Shown here piece after piece: positions 27,045 to 35,977 of a DNA stretch of 64,000 nt; the first letter of the stretch is position 1; the number at the start of each line of letters is the position of its first letter. Under the pieces are notes generated by a model. The model worked only from the letters and a program-made list of their open reading frames with translations, ran no database searches and was not told where the DNA came from. A program made the position numbers and the translations under genes. This DNA is from Aurantiacibacter zhengii (GTDB lineage: Bacteria; Pseudomonadota; Alphaproteobacteria; Sphingomonadales; Sphingomonadaceae): positions 164,053-228,052 of the forward strand of contig NZ_QXFL01000006.1 in assembly GCF_003584125.1 (NCBI RefSeq), read 5' to 3'.

Positions 27045-27992
27045 TTATCCGAACCCGCCGTCGAGATTAGAGTGACCGGCTTCCAATGAGCCCACAATTG
27101 GCTCCGATTTATCCTCCAATGCCTCGATGAGAATATGGAACTGGTCATTTAGTGCCATGGGGCTCGGCCGAAGAGCGTTTACCTTGTGGTCTCGATACCT
27201 AACGTCCATGCTAAGCCTGATATCAGGCCACCGGTCGAAAATCTCTTCCAACAAAGCAATGTGAGCCTTCAGGTCGGCTATGCCGGTATTATGAAGCTTG
27301 TAGAATAGCTCATCAGCATGGCTCCAAGTGTACCGGCTAGCCATATCCCATGGCGGAAGGCTCTTCTTTGCTAAGAGCGAGGCAATCAGTCGGACAAACT
27401 CTTCGAGTTCCTTGGAAGCACGCAGGTATTTAGGCGCCTTTATACGTTCTTCTCCCGATGAGTTAAGTTCCTTCCTGCGGAGTTCTCGTTCTGAAGCGAA
27501 TGAACCTCTCTCTCTGTCTTCTTGGTTTGAAGTGTTTCTGTAAGTAGTACCGTATCGCAACCTTCGAATGTCGCAATCTCTGTCCTCCGAGGGTTCCTGA
27601 CGAACACCTTCCAATGCGCGAGAGGAACCACCTCTTTTTCGACTTTCGCCTGCCTCAGATAGGAGTGCCTCAGCACGATCTGCGATGATCAGCCAGGTAA
27701 CTGGCGAAGGATGTGTCGGCCTAGACCGATACTTGATCTGCCAAAATCCTTCGTCCCTAAGTCGCTTGAGATGCGCATTTATTGTCCGTGCACTTAAACC
27801 AAGCACCTTGGATAGATCCGGGCCAGTCTTGTAGAAAGCGGTCTTACCATCAATTTTGTGAGATGAATGTTGAGACCAGTACAGGCATTCGGCGAGCGTG
27901 CGCGCCAGAGATGCGGCCATCCCTGAGTCAATCGCCGCGTGAAATATTTCCTGTGTGGTAGCGATCCGAGTTCTTGAAGGCTTTGACATCAT
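27045..27992 (-). CDS. Winged-helix DNA-binding protein coupled to the integrase
   Basis: This 315-residue protein has a helix-turn-helix at about 55-90, reading LSKVLGLSARTINAHLKRLR followed by DEGFWQIKYR, the pattern of winged-helix proteins such as MarR or plasmid replication initiators. A charged, low-complexity linker spans 115-190, and a helical C-terminal part follows with no recognised family. Its ATG overlaps the integrase stop by 4 bp (ATGA), so the two are translated together. A role in excision control or in island replication is an inference from that coupling. Confidence 0.7.
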   Translation of the reverse strand: MMSKPSRTRIATTQEIFHAAIDSGMAASLARTLAECLYWSQHSSHKIDGKTAFYKTGPDLSKVLGLSARTINAHLKRLRDEGFWQIKYRSRPTHPSPVTWLIIADRAEALLSEAGESRKRGGSSRALEGVRQEPSEDRDCDIRRLRYGTTYRNTSNQEDRERGSFASERELRRKELNSSGEERIKAPKYLRASKELEEFVRLIASLLAKKSLPPWDMASRYTWSHADELFYKLHNTGIADLKAHIALLEEIFDRWPDIRLSMDVRYRDHKVNALRPSPMALNDQFHILIEALEDKSEPIVGSLEAGHSNLDGGFG

Positions 27993-29725
27993 TCAGCCTC
28001 CGTATTCTCTTCGGGATTCTTCCCTTTCAAGATCCCGATGAGAGAGATCGGTAGCGCCATTGCTCTCACCGCCTCGAACTTTACACTCAGGCTGGGGCCC
28101 TCGCCATACAGCGAACTAACTTTGCCGTCACTGTGGCCCATTATGCTGTCGATTGTGTATTGCTGACTATTGGCGTTCCGGAAAGCGTCCTCAATTCCAT
28201 GTCGGAAACTGTGAAAAGTCAGAGCGAGGTCGGTCAACCCCACGGTGTCCAGCAAACGGGCGAAGAACTTTGAAAATTGGGTGGAAGCCTGACCATCTGC
28301 TCCAAGCGTAACCTCAGAGAACAAACGCTTGCTGGGCTTGTCCCACTTCCGTCGCTTCTCAACGAACTCGGAGAAACCTAGCGTCAAGATGTCTGGATGT
28401 ATCGGGATCTTCCGTATGCCGGCTGCCGTCTTGATGTGTTTGGGATCACCTGAACCCGACACTTCATTTAGGTCAAAATGGGGAATGTGAGTGTTGAGCA
28501 CTACATCAGACAAGTGTAGTTGAACAATTTCCCCGAGACGCATCCCGCTGTAATACCCTAGAATCGGTATCCAATATTTGGCGTCCGCTACGACAACGTC
28601 GCCCGGCTGGAATCTGCGGTGTGCTGATTTTGACCCCGTGAACAGTGGCGAACCAAAGAGCGTCGCCAATTCCATTTCGCTGAACGGACGACGTTTGATG
28701 GTTGTGTTAGCATTGGGGATTGACTGCCATCTTACATCTGCAGCGGGGTTTTCAGTTAAGATCCCCTCCTCTTCTTTTGCCCAGCGAAAGAAGGCTTTTG
28801 CAGGCTCGAAGATGATGGACGCCGACTTATTGCTCACCCTCGCCCCGGTGTTCTCGGTCAATCGCTCGTGAAATGTCATTTCCCTAGCTCGACCACGATT
28901 GGCACGAAGCATGGTGAGGGCATTACGAAACTGTCGAATATCCGCAGCCTTCACTGCAGTTAGTGACCTTTGGTGGCCGAGGAAGTCGCGCAGATATCCA
29001 AGCTGCTTCGAGCGAGCTACGAATGTTTTCTTGGCCCAAGACGGTTGCTTGGCTGCGAGATAGTCCGCGATAGCTCCGCCAACCTTAGGCCCCACATGAC
29101 CAACGACAGGTGCCTCCGCAAACTGATTAGGAAGAAGCTCCCGAAAAAGTGGATCGCTCGGCTGGTAGTCAGCCAGAGGGTCAACCAACCTAGTCTGTTC
29201 CAGACGTCGATATTCAACCAACAGTCTCGTGAAGCCGTCGAGCAAGCGGTCTCGAGAATTTGGTGCAATTAATTGCAAATCAATCCCGTGCAGAGCGAAG
29301 GCGGCCCGCGCTGCACTTTCAGTCTTCGCGGAGAAAGCCCTACACTCAAGTTCGTCGTGGAGCCGTGCGATCTCAGCATCACTTAGATTTAGCTGTTCAT
29401 CGATTTCAAGGTCAGGGCGATGAGTCTCGGGCACAAAGGGAGGTCGTTCGTCAACCTCTCGCCGAATGTCGGCAAAACAGGCTTGAATAAGCTTTCGAGC
29501 TTGCTCCGGCGTTACGTTCGTATTTTCGTCAATCACTTTGAATGTCTCCATCACTCTGGTTGAGACGGAGGCTGCGAGACGGCGCGCAACAGTTGGCGAG
29601 TAGGTCTGCAATGACCTGCAGACTTCCTGCCGACCGACACGGTCTCGCAGACGATCTGGCACCCGCATACGCAGGTGATAGATCCCATTCCGTCGCTTTA
29701 GGTGAGGAGCACGGCTTCCGCTCAT
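27989..29725 (-). CDS. Tyrosine-type site-specific integrase
   Basis: This 578-residue phage-integrase-family recombinase presumably inserts the island into the tRNA-Tyr 3' end. The N terminus HLKRRNGIYHLRMRVPDRLR is the DUF6538-like region common in large alphaproteobacterial island integrases. In the C-terminal third are GYYSGMRLGEIVQL with the first catalytic Arg, LTFHSFRHGIEDAF with the His-x-x-Arg pair, and IMGHSDGKVSSLYGEG with the Tyr nucleophile. ATG 29725 is chosen because a GTG 123 bp upstream lies inside a palindrome that looks like an operator. The catalytic set is complete. Confidence 0.9.
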   Translation of the reverse strand: MSGSRAPHLKRRNGIYHLRMRVPDRLRDRVGRQEVCRSLQTYSPTVARRLAASVSTRVMETFKVIDENTNVTPEQARKLIQACFADIRREVDERPPFVPETHRPDLEIDEQLNLSDAEIARLHDELECRAFSAKTESAARAAFALHGIDLQLIAPNSRDRLLDGFTRLLVEYRRLEQTRLVDPLADYQPSDPLFRELLPNQFAEAPVVGHVGPKVGGAIADYLAAKQPSWAKKTFVARSKQLGYLRDFLGHQRSLTAVKAADIRQFRNALTMLRANRGRAREMTFHERLTENTGARVSNKSASIIFEPAKAFFRWAKEEEGILTENPAADVRWQSIPNANTTIKRRPFSEMELATLFGSPLFTGSKSAHRRFQPGDVVVADAKYWIPILGYYSGMRLGEIVQLHLSDVVLNTHIPHFDLNEVSGSGDPKHIKTAAGIRKIPIHPDILTLGFSEFVEKRRKWDKPSKRLFSEVTLGADGQASTQFSKFFARLLDTVGLTDLALTFHSFRHGIEDAFRNANSQQYTIDSIMGHSDGKVSSLYGEGPSLSVKFEAVRAMALPISLIGILKGKNPEENTEAE

Positions 29726-29827
29726 TGCGGCGAGCTCCGGTTCCGGCCCCACTCTTGGACCGTCCCCGCCGATATTATTCCCTCGGCAGCACGGGGCCGG
29801 GTCAAAGCATGAGCACCCCGGCGGATT

Positions 29828-29848
29828 GTGGTACAACGTGTGTACCAC
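29828..29848. promoter_or_regulatory. Palindrome upstream of the integrase
   Basis: Arms GTGGTACA (29828-29835) and TGTACCAC (29841-29848) are perfect inverted repeats around ACGTG. The site lies 103 bp upstream of the integrase ATG and 65 bp from the tRNA-Tyr 3' end. It could bind a repressor or an excision factor. Confidence 0.45.
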
Positions 29849-29908
29849 TTAACTAGTAGCCAGCAAAGGCTACCTGTCACAAGCCCGGAGTTCCGGGCGT
29901 TCGGTCCG

Positions 29909-29937
29909 GCGGTGGTGGACAGGGCTGGATTCGAACC
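29909..29937. repeat. Right attachment repeat (attR) within tRNA-Tyr
   Basis: This is the 29-bp copy identical to 18009-18037. It covers the tRNA-Tyr acceptor strand, CCA and T-arm and extends 4 bases beyond the tRNA. Integration here leaves the tRNA intact because the island supplies the same 3' end. Confidence 0.88.
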
Positions 29938-29998
29938 AGCGTACGCTTGCGCGGGCAGATTTACAGTCTGCTGCCTTTAACCACTCGGCCACCTGTCC
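29913..29998 (-). tRNA. tRNA-Tyr (GUA)
   Basis: This is an 86-nt class II tRNA with acceptor arms GGACAGG and CCTGTCC, discriminator A and encoded CCA. The D-arm is GCCGAGTGGTTAAAGGC, the anticodon stem-loop CAGACTGTAAATCTG with anticodon GTA, the variable arm is long, and the T-arm contains GGTTCGAATCC. It is the integration target of the island. Confidence 0.95.
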
Positions 29999-30149
29999 AC
30001 ACCGTTGCCGGAAGCGGGTTTTCGCCCGCATGGGTCCGCACTCCAAAAGAGTGCTTTCCAGCCGAGAGGCGCCCCAATGGCGAAGCGCCGCTTGCCTGTC
30101 AATGGGCGTGCTGGCAGGAGGCGCCAAAGTTTGAACAAAGCGAGGCAAA

Positions 30150-30944
30150 ATGGCCAAGGACAAGAAACGACTGCGCGGAAGAGCCGGTCGAATGCAAGGT
30201 GGACGCGGCTCGGGTCGCGCCGCCAAGGGTGCCGTGCGCCTCTGGGGGCGCCATGCGGTGGAAGCCGCGCTGATGAATCCGCGCCGCCAGCACCGCAAGC
30301 TGTGGGCGACGCGCGAAGGAATCGATTCGCTCGATGGCGAATTGCCCGCCGACTTCCCGCTGGAATATGCCGAGGTCACCGACCTCGCCCGGCTGGTGGC
30401 GAAGGATGCGCCGCACCAGGGGCTGGTGCTGGAATGCGAACCGCTGGACGACCTGCACCTGTCCGACGTTCTCGACGGTGATCCGGCGCGGCCGATCATC
30501 GTGCTCGACCAGGTTACCGACCCGCACAACGTCGGCGCCCTGCTGCGCTCTGCCGCGGCGTTCGACGCTGCCGCCATCGTCACGCAGGATCGCCATGCCC
30601 CGCCGGAGGGCGGCGTGATCGGCAAGTCCGCATCGGGCGCTCTGGAAATCGTGCCTTGGGTGCGGGTGGTGAACCTGTCCCGCGCGCTGGAAGATATTGC
30701 CGAGGCTGGCTACTGGCGCATCGGCCTTGCCGGAGAGGCAGAGGCGACGCTGGCCGAAGCCCTGCCTACCGGACCGGTCGCCCTGGTACTGGGCGCGGAG
30801 GGCGAAGGCATGCGGCACAACGTCACCCAGCACTGCGACGCGCTGGCCCGCCTGCCCATCAGCGAAGCCATGGAGAGCCTGAACGTATCCAACGCGGGCG
30901 CGATTGCGCTATATGCGGTGGCGACACGCAACATGGGGGATTGA
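30150..30944 (+). CDS. rlmB: 23S rRNA 2'-O-methyltransferase RlmB (TrmH/SpoU family)
   Basis: This is an SPOUT methyltransferase, expected to methylate G2251 of 23S rRNA. The 264-residue protein has a basic N-terminal tail, a substrate-binding domain beginning WGRHAVEAAL, and the three SPOUT motifs: VLDQVTDPHNVGALLRSAAA, LVLGAEGEGM and PISEAMESLNVSNAGAIALY. RlmB is inferred over other TrmH-family members from overall length and the N-terminal domain. It ends 4 bp before the lipoprotein gene. Confidence 0.9.
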   Translation: MAKDKKRLRGRAGRMQGGRGSGRAAKGAVRLWGRHAVEAALMNPRRQHRKLWATREGIDSLDGELPADFPLEYAEVTDLARLVAKDAPHQGLVLECEPLDDLHLSDVLDGDPARPIIVLDQVTDPHNVGALLRSAAAFDAAAIVTQDRHAPPEGGVIGKSASGALEIVPWVRVVNLSRALEDIAEAGYWRIGLAGEAEATLAEALPTGPVALVLGAEGEGMRHNVTQHCDALARLPISEAMESLNVSNAGAIALYAVATRNMGD

Positions 30945-30948
30945 AATC

Positions 30949-31779
30949 ATGGGCCTAGCTTTCCGCACAAGGCGGCTGTTTGCCGGAGCCACGCTGCTGG
31001 CATCCAGCGCGCTTTTGTCCGGCTGCCTTTTTCAGCCGGGCACTTTCGATGCCACGCTGCACATCACGCAGGATCGCCAGTTCGCCTTCACCTATCAGGG
31101 CGAAATCGTGATGGCGGGAATGAGCGACCTGGCGGAGATGGCGCAGGAGGCGGAGGAGCAGGAGCCCTGCCATACGGATACCGGCAAGGAACGCCCCTGC
31201 ACCGAGGAGGAATTGGCCGAACGCGCGCGTGAGGACGCCATGGGGCGGCAGATGATGGAAGGCATGTTCGGCGGCCTCGACATGTCCGACGAGGCGGAAG
31301 TTGCCGAGATGGCAGCCATGCTCGAACGCCAGGCCGGATGGAACAGCGTGGAATTCGTGGGCGACGGGGTTTTCGTCGTCGATTTCTCCATTACCAGCGT
31401 GCTGGGTCACGATTTCCATTTCCCCACGTTCGAGGATGTGCCGATGTCCAACTCCTTCGTTCAGGTGCGCATGCGCGACGATGGACGTGCGCGCATTTCC
31501 GCACCCGGCTTTGCACCGACCGGCGGCAATCCGATGGGCGCAATGATTATGGGCATGATGGGCGCATTTGCCGATGGTGCGGCAGAGGGCGGCGAAGAGG
31601 TCCCGCAGTTGGATGTGCGCCAGCCTGAGGGGACGTTCCGGATCGTTACCGACGCCAGGATCCTGGCCAACAACACCGATGAAGGGCCGGTGTCGAATCC
31701 GCGCGGGGAAATGCTGGTGTGGGAGATTGGCAGCAATACCGTCGCCGCGCCAACGGCCCTGCTGGCTTTCGGCGACTGA
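30949..31779 (+). CDS. Putative lipoprotein, function unknown
   Basis: This 276-residue protein has a signal peptide ending in the lipobox ALLSGC (Cys near residue 26), so it is probably lipid-anchored. The mature part has an acidic, Met- and Glu-rich helical stretch (about 55-125) with two cysteines near residues 67 and 78, then a mainly beta region and a C-terminal strand-rich domain. ATG 30949 is chosen because the signal peptide begins there. It starts 4 bp after the rlmB stop, so the two are co-transcribed. No family with known function was recognised. Confidence 0.72.
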   Translation: MGLAFRTRRLFAGATLLASSALLSGCLFQPGTFDATLHITQDRQFAFTYQGEIVMAGMSDLAEMAQEAEEQEPCHTDTGKERPCTEEELAERAREDAMGRQMMEGMFGGLDMSDEAEVAEMAAMLERQAGWNSVEFVGDGVFVVDFSITSVLGHDFHFPTFEDVPMSNSFVQVRMRDDGRARISAPGFAPTGGNPMGAMIMGMMGAFADGAAEGGEEVPQLDVRQPEGTFRIVTDARILANNTDEGPVSNPRGEMLVWEIGSNTVAAPTALLAFGD

Positions 31780-31783
31780 CCAA

Positions 31784-31812
31784 AAGAAAAGGGCCGCCCA
31801 TTCGGACGGCCC
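31784..31812 (-). terminator. Convergent terminator between the lipoprotein and HU genes
   Basis: Hairpin arms at 31791-31799 and 31804-31812 (one mismatch) are flanked on the left by A-rich sequence, giving a T-rich tail when read from the HU side. It sits between convergent genes and best fits HU termination. Confidence 0.65.
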
Positions 31813-31870
31813 ATTCTCCCCTGTATGTTCGGCGCGGGTCGGCGCCCCGGTACCCCGGCGGAACCTGGTC

Positions 31871-32143
31871 TTAGTTGACCGCGTCCTTGAGACCCTTGCC
31901 AGCCTTGAACTTGGGCTGGGTGGATGCCTTGATGGTCATCGGCTCACCGGTGCGCGGATTGCGACCCGTGGAAGCCTTGCGCTTGGCAACCGAGAAGGTG
32001 CCAAACCCGACAAGCCGCACTTCATCGCCCTTGGAAAGGGTGCTGGTGATCGTATCGAAAACAGCTTCGACGGCCTTCGTCGCATCGTTGCGCGAAAGGC
32101 CGCTGGAATCCGCGACTGCGCCGATCAGTTCATTCTTGTTCAT
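31871..32143 (-). CDS. hup: DNA-binding protein HU
   Basis: HU is a small histone-like protein that bends DNA as a dimer. The 90-residue product has the helical base MNKNELIGAVADSSGLSRND and the beta-arm segment GRNPRTGEPMTIKAS, including the Asn-Pro that intercalates DNA. It lies between lon and a convergent terminator and is probably monocistronic. Placement next to lon is common in proteobacteria. Confidence 0.95.
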   Translation of the reverse strand: MNKNELIGAVADSSGLSRNDATKAVEAVFDTITSTLSKGDEVRLVGFGTFSVAKRKASTGRNPRTGEPMTIKASTQPKFKAGKGLKDAVN

Positions 32144-32328
32144 GTTCTGGAGAACCCCCTCACTAGTTCTGTGCTAGAAATTCAAATTCTGAATCGCTTT
32201 GCGATGGCGGGAATTGAGCGAGTTTTCCCGCCCGAGTCAAAGGCAAAGCCGCTCAACTGGCAGGATTTTTGAGGCAGCACGTAGCTTTATCTCACGAAAG
32301 GCCATGAAAATTGCTCAACCAGCCCGGC

Positions 32329-32366
32329 CGCGGGCAGGAAGATGGAGGCCACCTCCCCTGCCCGCG
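32329..32366. terminator. GC-rich nested hairpin after lon
   Basis: Perfect 10-bp arms CGCGGGCAGG (32329-32338) and CCTGCCCGCG (32357-32366) enclose a second stem GGAGG/CCTCC around CCA, with a five-base bulge. It begins 22 bp past the lon stop on the minus strand. No long U tract follows, so termination is plausible but not certain. Confidence 0.45.
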
Positions 32367-32387
32367 TGATTACCGGGACACCGCGAC

Positions 32388-34790
32388 TCAATGGGCAGTG
32401 GTCGCCGTCAGGTCTCCGCCCGGCACACCGTGGGGCTGGCTGGCAAGGTCATCCGCCTCGGTCCACTCGATTGGCGCAGGGATAGCGGTAAGCGCATGTT
32501 CCAGCACCTGGTCGACGTGGCTGACGGGGATGATTTCCAGCCCTTCCTTCACGTTGTCGGGTATCTCGGCGAGGTCCTTCTCGTTCTCTTCCGGGATCAG
32601 CACGGTCTTGATGCCGCCGCGCAGCGCCGCAAGCAGCTTTTCCTTCAGCCCGCCAATCGGGAGCACGCGGCCACGCAGCGTGACCTCGCCGGTCATCGCC
32701 ACGTCCGGACGTACCGTGATCCCGGTCAGCGTGGAAACGATGGAGGTCACCATGCCGATGCCCGCACTCGGCCCATCCTTGGGCACCGCCCCTTCGGGCA
32801 GGTGGATGTGGATGTTCTTGCGCTGGAAGATGCTCGGCTTGATGCCATAGGCCGGTGCGCGTGCCTTCACGAAGCTGAAGGCGGCGGCGACGGATTCGTT
32901 CATCACATCGCCCAGCTTGCCGGTCGTCTTGGCCTCGCCCTTGCCGGGCGTGGTGACGCTTTCGATCGTCAGCAGTTCGCCGCCGACAGAAGTCCAGGCA
33001 AGGCCGGTAACGGCACCCACCTGCGCCTCTTCCTCGGACATGCCGTGCTTGAACTTGCGCACGCCCATGAAGTCGCCGAGGTTCTCGGGCGTGATCGTCA
33101 CGCTCTCCACCTCTTTCTCGAGGATCTTGCGCAAGGACTTGCGGCACAGCTTGGCAATCTCGCGCTCCAACGTACGCACGCCAGCCTCGCGGGTGTAATA
33201 GCGGATCAAGTCGCGCAGGCCGTCTTCTGTCAGCTCGAATTCGCCGTCTTTCAGGCCGTGGTCGCTAACCTGCTTGGCGATCAGGTGGCGCTGGGCGATC
33301 TCGACCTTCTCGTCTTCCGTGTAGCCTTCCAGCCGGATGATCTCCATCCGGTCCAGCAGCGGCTGCGGCAGGTTGAGGCTGTTCGCGGTGGTGACGAACA
33401 TGATGTCCGACAAGTCGATATCCAGCTCCAGGTAGTGATCCTGGAACTTGTTGTTCTGCTCGGGATCAAGCACTTCCAGCAGCGCTGAGGCCGGATCGCC
33501 GCGGAAATCCTGTCCCAGCTTGTCGATCTCGTCGAGCAGGAACAGCGGGTTGCTGGTGCCGGCCTTTTTCAGGTTCGATACGATCTTGCCCGGAAGCGAA
33601 CCGATGTAGGTGCGGCGATGGCCGCGGATTTCGGCCTCGTCACGCACGCCGCCCAGCGACTGGCGGATGAACTCGCGCCCGGTCGCCTTGGCGATGGACT
33701 TGCCAAGCGAGGTCTTGCCCACGCCCGGAGGACCGACGAGGCACAGGATCGGCCCCTTCAGCTTGTTGGTACGCGCCTGCACGGCGAGGTATTCGACGAT
33801 GCGATCCTTCACCTTTTCCAGCGCGTAGTGATCGGCATCCAGCACTTTCTGCGCCTTGCCGATATCCTTCTTCAGCTTGCTCTTCTTGCCCCACGGCAGG
33901 CCGAGCAGCACCTCGAGGTAATTGCGCACGACCGTCGCCTCGGCGCTCATCGGCTGCATGGAGCGCAGCTTCTTCAGCTCACCCTCGGCCTTGGCGCGGG
34001 CTTCCTTGGAAAGCTTGGTTTCCTCGATCTGCTTGGCAAGTGCGGCCAATTCGTCGCCGTCCTCGCCCTCGCCGCCCAGTTCGCTCTGGATCGCCTTCAA
34101 CTGCTCGTTGAGGTAATATTCGCGCTGGGTCTTCTCCATCTGCCGCTTCACGCGGCCACGGATCTTCTTCTCCACCTGCAGGACGGAAAGTTCGCCTTCC
34201 ATCACGGAGAAGACCATTTCCAGCCGCTTCAGCGCGTCGCTTTCGCCCAGCAGCTGCTGCTTGGTGTCGACTTTCGCGGCAAGGTTGGCGGAGATGGCAT
34301 CGGCCAGCCGGCCGGCATCATCGATGGCTTCCAGCTCTTCCTCAAGCTCGTCGGACATCTTCTTGTTCGACTTGGCATATTCGGTGAACTGGCCCAGCGC
34401 GCTGCGCATCATGGCGGAGACTTCGGTGCCGCTGGCGGTGGTTTCTTCCACCTGCTCCGTCTGCGCCATCACGTAGTCGTCGGACAGGCGCATTTCGGCC
34501 AGCTTCGCCCGGTACTGGCCTTCCACCAGCACGCGCACGGTGCCGTCGGGCAGCTTGAGCATCTGCAACACCTGGGCAACCACGCCGAGATCGTAGAGGT
34601 CTTCCGCCTCGGGATCGTCGCAGGACGGGTCTAGCTGGGCGACGAGGAAAATGTCCTTGCCGTTCTCCATCGCCGCTTCCAGCGCCGCCACCGACTTTTC
34701 GCGCCCCACGAACAGGGGCACCACCATGCCGGGAAAAACGACGATGTCGCGCAAGGGAAGAAGGGGGAATGCAGTCATTTCAATGTCCAT
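32388..34790 (-). CDS. lon: ATP-dependent protease Lon (LonA)
   Basis: Lon is a homohexameric AAA+ serine protease degrading damaged and regulatory proteins. The ~800-residue product has the N-terminal Lon domain starting [20 protein letters not shown], a coiled linker, the ATPase with Walker [11 protein letters not shown] and Walker B-region [11 protein letters not shown], and the protease with catalytic Ser in [14 protein letters not shown] 34790 is preferred to a TTG four codons upstream; another ATG at 34778 is possible. A sigma-32-like promoter lies about 30 bp upstream. Confidence 0.97.
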   Translation of the reverse strand: MDIEMTAFPLLPLRDIVVFPGMVVPLFVGREKSVAALEAAMENGKDIFLVAQLDPSCDDPEAEDLYDLGVVAQVLQMLKLPDGTVRVLVEGQYRAKLAEMRLSDDYVMAQTEQVEETTASGTEVSAMMRSALGQFTEYAKSNKKMSDELEEELEAIDDAGRLADAISANLAAKVDTKQQLLGESDALKRLEMVFSVMEGELSVLQVEKKIRGRVKRQMEKTQREYYLNEQLKAIQSELGGEGEDGDELAALAKQIEETKLSKEARAKAEGELKKLRSMQPMSAEATVVRNYLEVLLGLPWGKKSKLKKDIGKAQKVLDADHYALEKVKDRIVEYLAVQARTNKLKGPILCLVGPPGVGKTSLGKSIAKATGREFIRQSLGGVRDEAEIRGHRRTYIGSLPGKIVSNLKKAGTSNPLFLLDEIDKLGQDFRGDPASALLEVLDPEQNNKFQDHYLELDIDLSDIMFVTTANSLNLPQPLLDRMEIIRLEGYTEDEKVEIAQRHLIAKQVSDHGLKDGEFELTEDGLRDLIRYYTREAGVRTLEREIAKLCRKSLRKILEKEVESVTITPENLGDFMGVRKFKHGMSEEEAQVGAVTGLAWTSVGGELLTIESVTTPGKGEAKTTGKLGDVMNESVAAAFSFVKARAPAYGIKPSIFQRKNIHIHLPEGAVPKDGPSAGIGMVTSIVSTLTGITVRPDVAMTGEVTLRGRVLPIGGLKEKLLAALRGGIKTVLIPEENEKDLAEIPDNVKEGLEIIPVSHVDQVLEHALTAIPAPIEWTEADDLASQPHGVPGGDLTATTAH

Positions 34791-34821
34791 AATTCTGGCC
34801 AAGTTTCTGGCTTGATGCCGA

Positions 34822-34849
34822 ATATGGGGGCGACGGCCCGTCCCTGCAA
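34822..34849 (-). promoter_or_regulatory. Sigma-32 (RpoH)-like promoter of lon
   Basis: On the minus strand TTGCAG and CCCCATAT are separated by 14 bp, close to the heat-shock pattern (TTGAAA, then CCCCATnT). The -10 ends 31 bp before the proposed lon ATG. Lon is a classical heat-shock gene. The -35 half is imperfect. Confidence 0.45.
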
Positions 34850-34989
34850 TGACGCGGTGAGGCTAAGGGGTGGATAGCTAACCTGGAACACCTGGAACAG
34901 TGTCCTGAAGCCAAAAGCCGGACCGTTCGGGAAAGGCGTTTCGATAGCCGGTCCAGCGCGAGGGAGATGTTACCATCTCACCCGGTTAC

Positions 34990-35922
34990 CTACCACGACA
35001 TGAGGTAGGAAATGGCCGTTGTCCAGTAACTGGCAACCGGGTTCCCATCGGCGTCGAGCGCGGGTTCGAACTGCGCCGGCATCAGGCTGTTGCAGGCATC
35101 CTCGCGGAAAGCTTCCTGCTCCACGGGAAGCTGGAAATGGCAGCCGGTTACGGAGCCCTGCTCGTCGATATCGAGCCGTATACGCAAGCGGGCGCTCTGG
35201 TTGGTATTCCGCATCGCACGCGGGTAAACCTGCTGCACCCGCCGCGCGAGGCGGTGGCCGTTGCGCGGCGTGGCATGGCGGGAAAGCGTCTGCTGCACCG
35301 CCGGATCGAACCCCCAGCGCCGCTCCATCTCGCCGGTACATTCGCGCATTGCATCCATCGGCGGCTTCATGCTGCCGGTACGCAGGGTAACATCCTCGCC
35401 GAAGACCTCACCAACCGTGATTGTCTCGACGCTGCTTTCACGGTCGGAAAGAGCGGCCATGTCCATGGCCAAGGCCTGATAACGTAGCGTTCGCTCATCC
35501 TCATCAAGGTCTCGCAATTCGGCCTTTGTCGCAGTGGAAAGCATGCTGTCGCCCAGCAAGACTCCCTCGAGACCGCCATCGTATTCGACGATCACCGCAT
35601 CGCGCGGCTTCCAGCTATCTCCGTCGCTACCATAGCGGATCGTCGGGCTTTCATCGCCGACTGCGAGATCGGGGCTTACCAGCAGCATCTGATAGGAAAG
35701 ACCCGGCGCGAACTGCCGCAGCTCGAAAAACACGCCCTCCCCTTCGGAGCCGAACCCCCTGCGCAGCACGCAACTGTCGTCGTCGTAGTTCAGCTCCCAG
35801 TGAGAGCTTGGAGCGAGCACGCGGCCATCCTGCGCAGCGGCAGGCTGGGAGACGAGAACGACCGACATTGCGGCCACGGGGATCATGCGAATCAAGGACA
35901 TGGGCGCGACTTTTATTGCCAT
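34990..35922 (-). CDS. Exported protein, paralogue of the next gene, TonB-C-like end
   Basis: This 310-residue protein has a signal peptide (PVAAMSVVLVSQPAAAQ, cleavage near 31) and a mature part opening with a strand-rich region around HWELNYDDDSCVLRRGFG. The C-terminal ~90 residues (LRIRLDIDEQGSVTGCHFQL and a later ACNSLMPAQFEPALDADGNP) resemble the TonB C-terminal domain found in many exported sphingomonad proteins. It shares layout and motifs with the protein at 35978: a W-x-L-x-x-x-D-x-x-C-x-L start and a TGSM-x-x-P-x-x-AMR-x-C segment. No N-terminal TonB membrane helix is present, and its function is unknown. Confidence 0.75.
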   Translation of the reverse strand: MAIKVAPMSLIRMIPVAAMSVVLVSQPAAAQDGRVLAPSSHWELNYDDDSCVLRRGFGSEGEGVFFELRQFAPGLSYQMLLVSPDLAVGDESPTIRYGSDGDSWKPRDAVIVEYDGGLEGVLLGDSMLSTATKAELRDLDEDERTLRYQALAMDMAALSDRESSVETITVGEVFGEDVTLRTGSMKPPMDAMRECTGEMERRWGFDPAVQQTLSRHATPRNGHRLARRVQQVYPRAMRNTNQSARLRIRLDIDEQGSVTGCHFQLPVEQEAFREDACNSLMPAQFEPALDADGNPVASYWTTAISYLMSW

Positions 35923-35977
35923 ATGCTGGGAGTGCCTAGCGCATTCTAAGCTCGGCGATCATGGCAAACGGCAAGGA

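Larger units (their letters stand above)
18009..29937. mobile_element. Genomic island integrated at tRNA-Tyr
   Basis: An 11.9-kb segment lies between 29-bp direct repeats of the tRNA-Tyr 3' end. It holds a tyrosine integrase at the tRNA-proximal end, a winged-helix protein coupled to it, a serine recombinase, a small XRE regulator, and six genes of unknown function. Base composition is visibly more AT-rich than the flanks, especially from 20 kb to 29 kb. No conjugation, phage structural or recognised restriction genes are seen. Without the island, glcB would be followed directly by tRNA-Tyr and rlmB. Confidence 0.85.

Noticed and set aside
34876..34905. A LexA box upstream of lon
   Set aside because: Two GAAC tetramers occur but with a five-base spacer, which does not fit the N7 rule.
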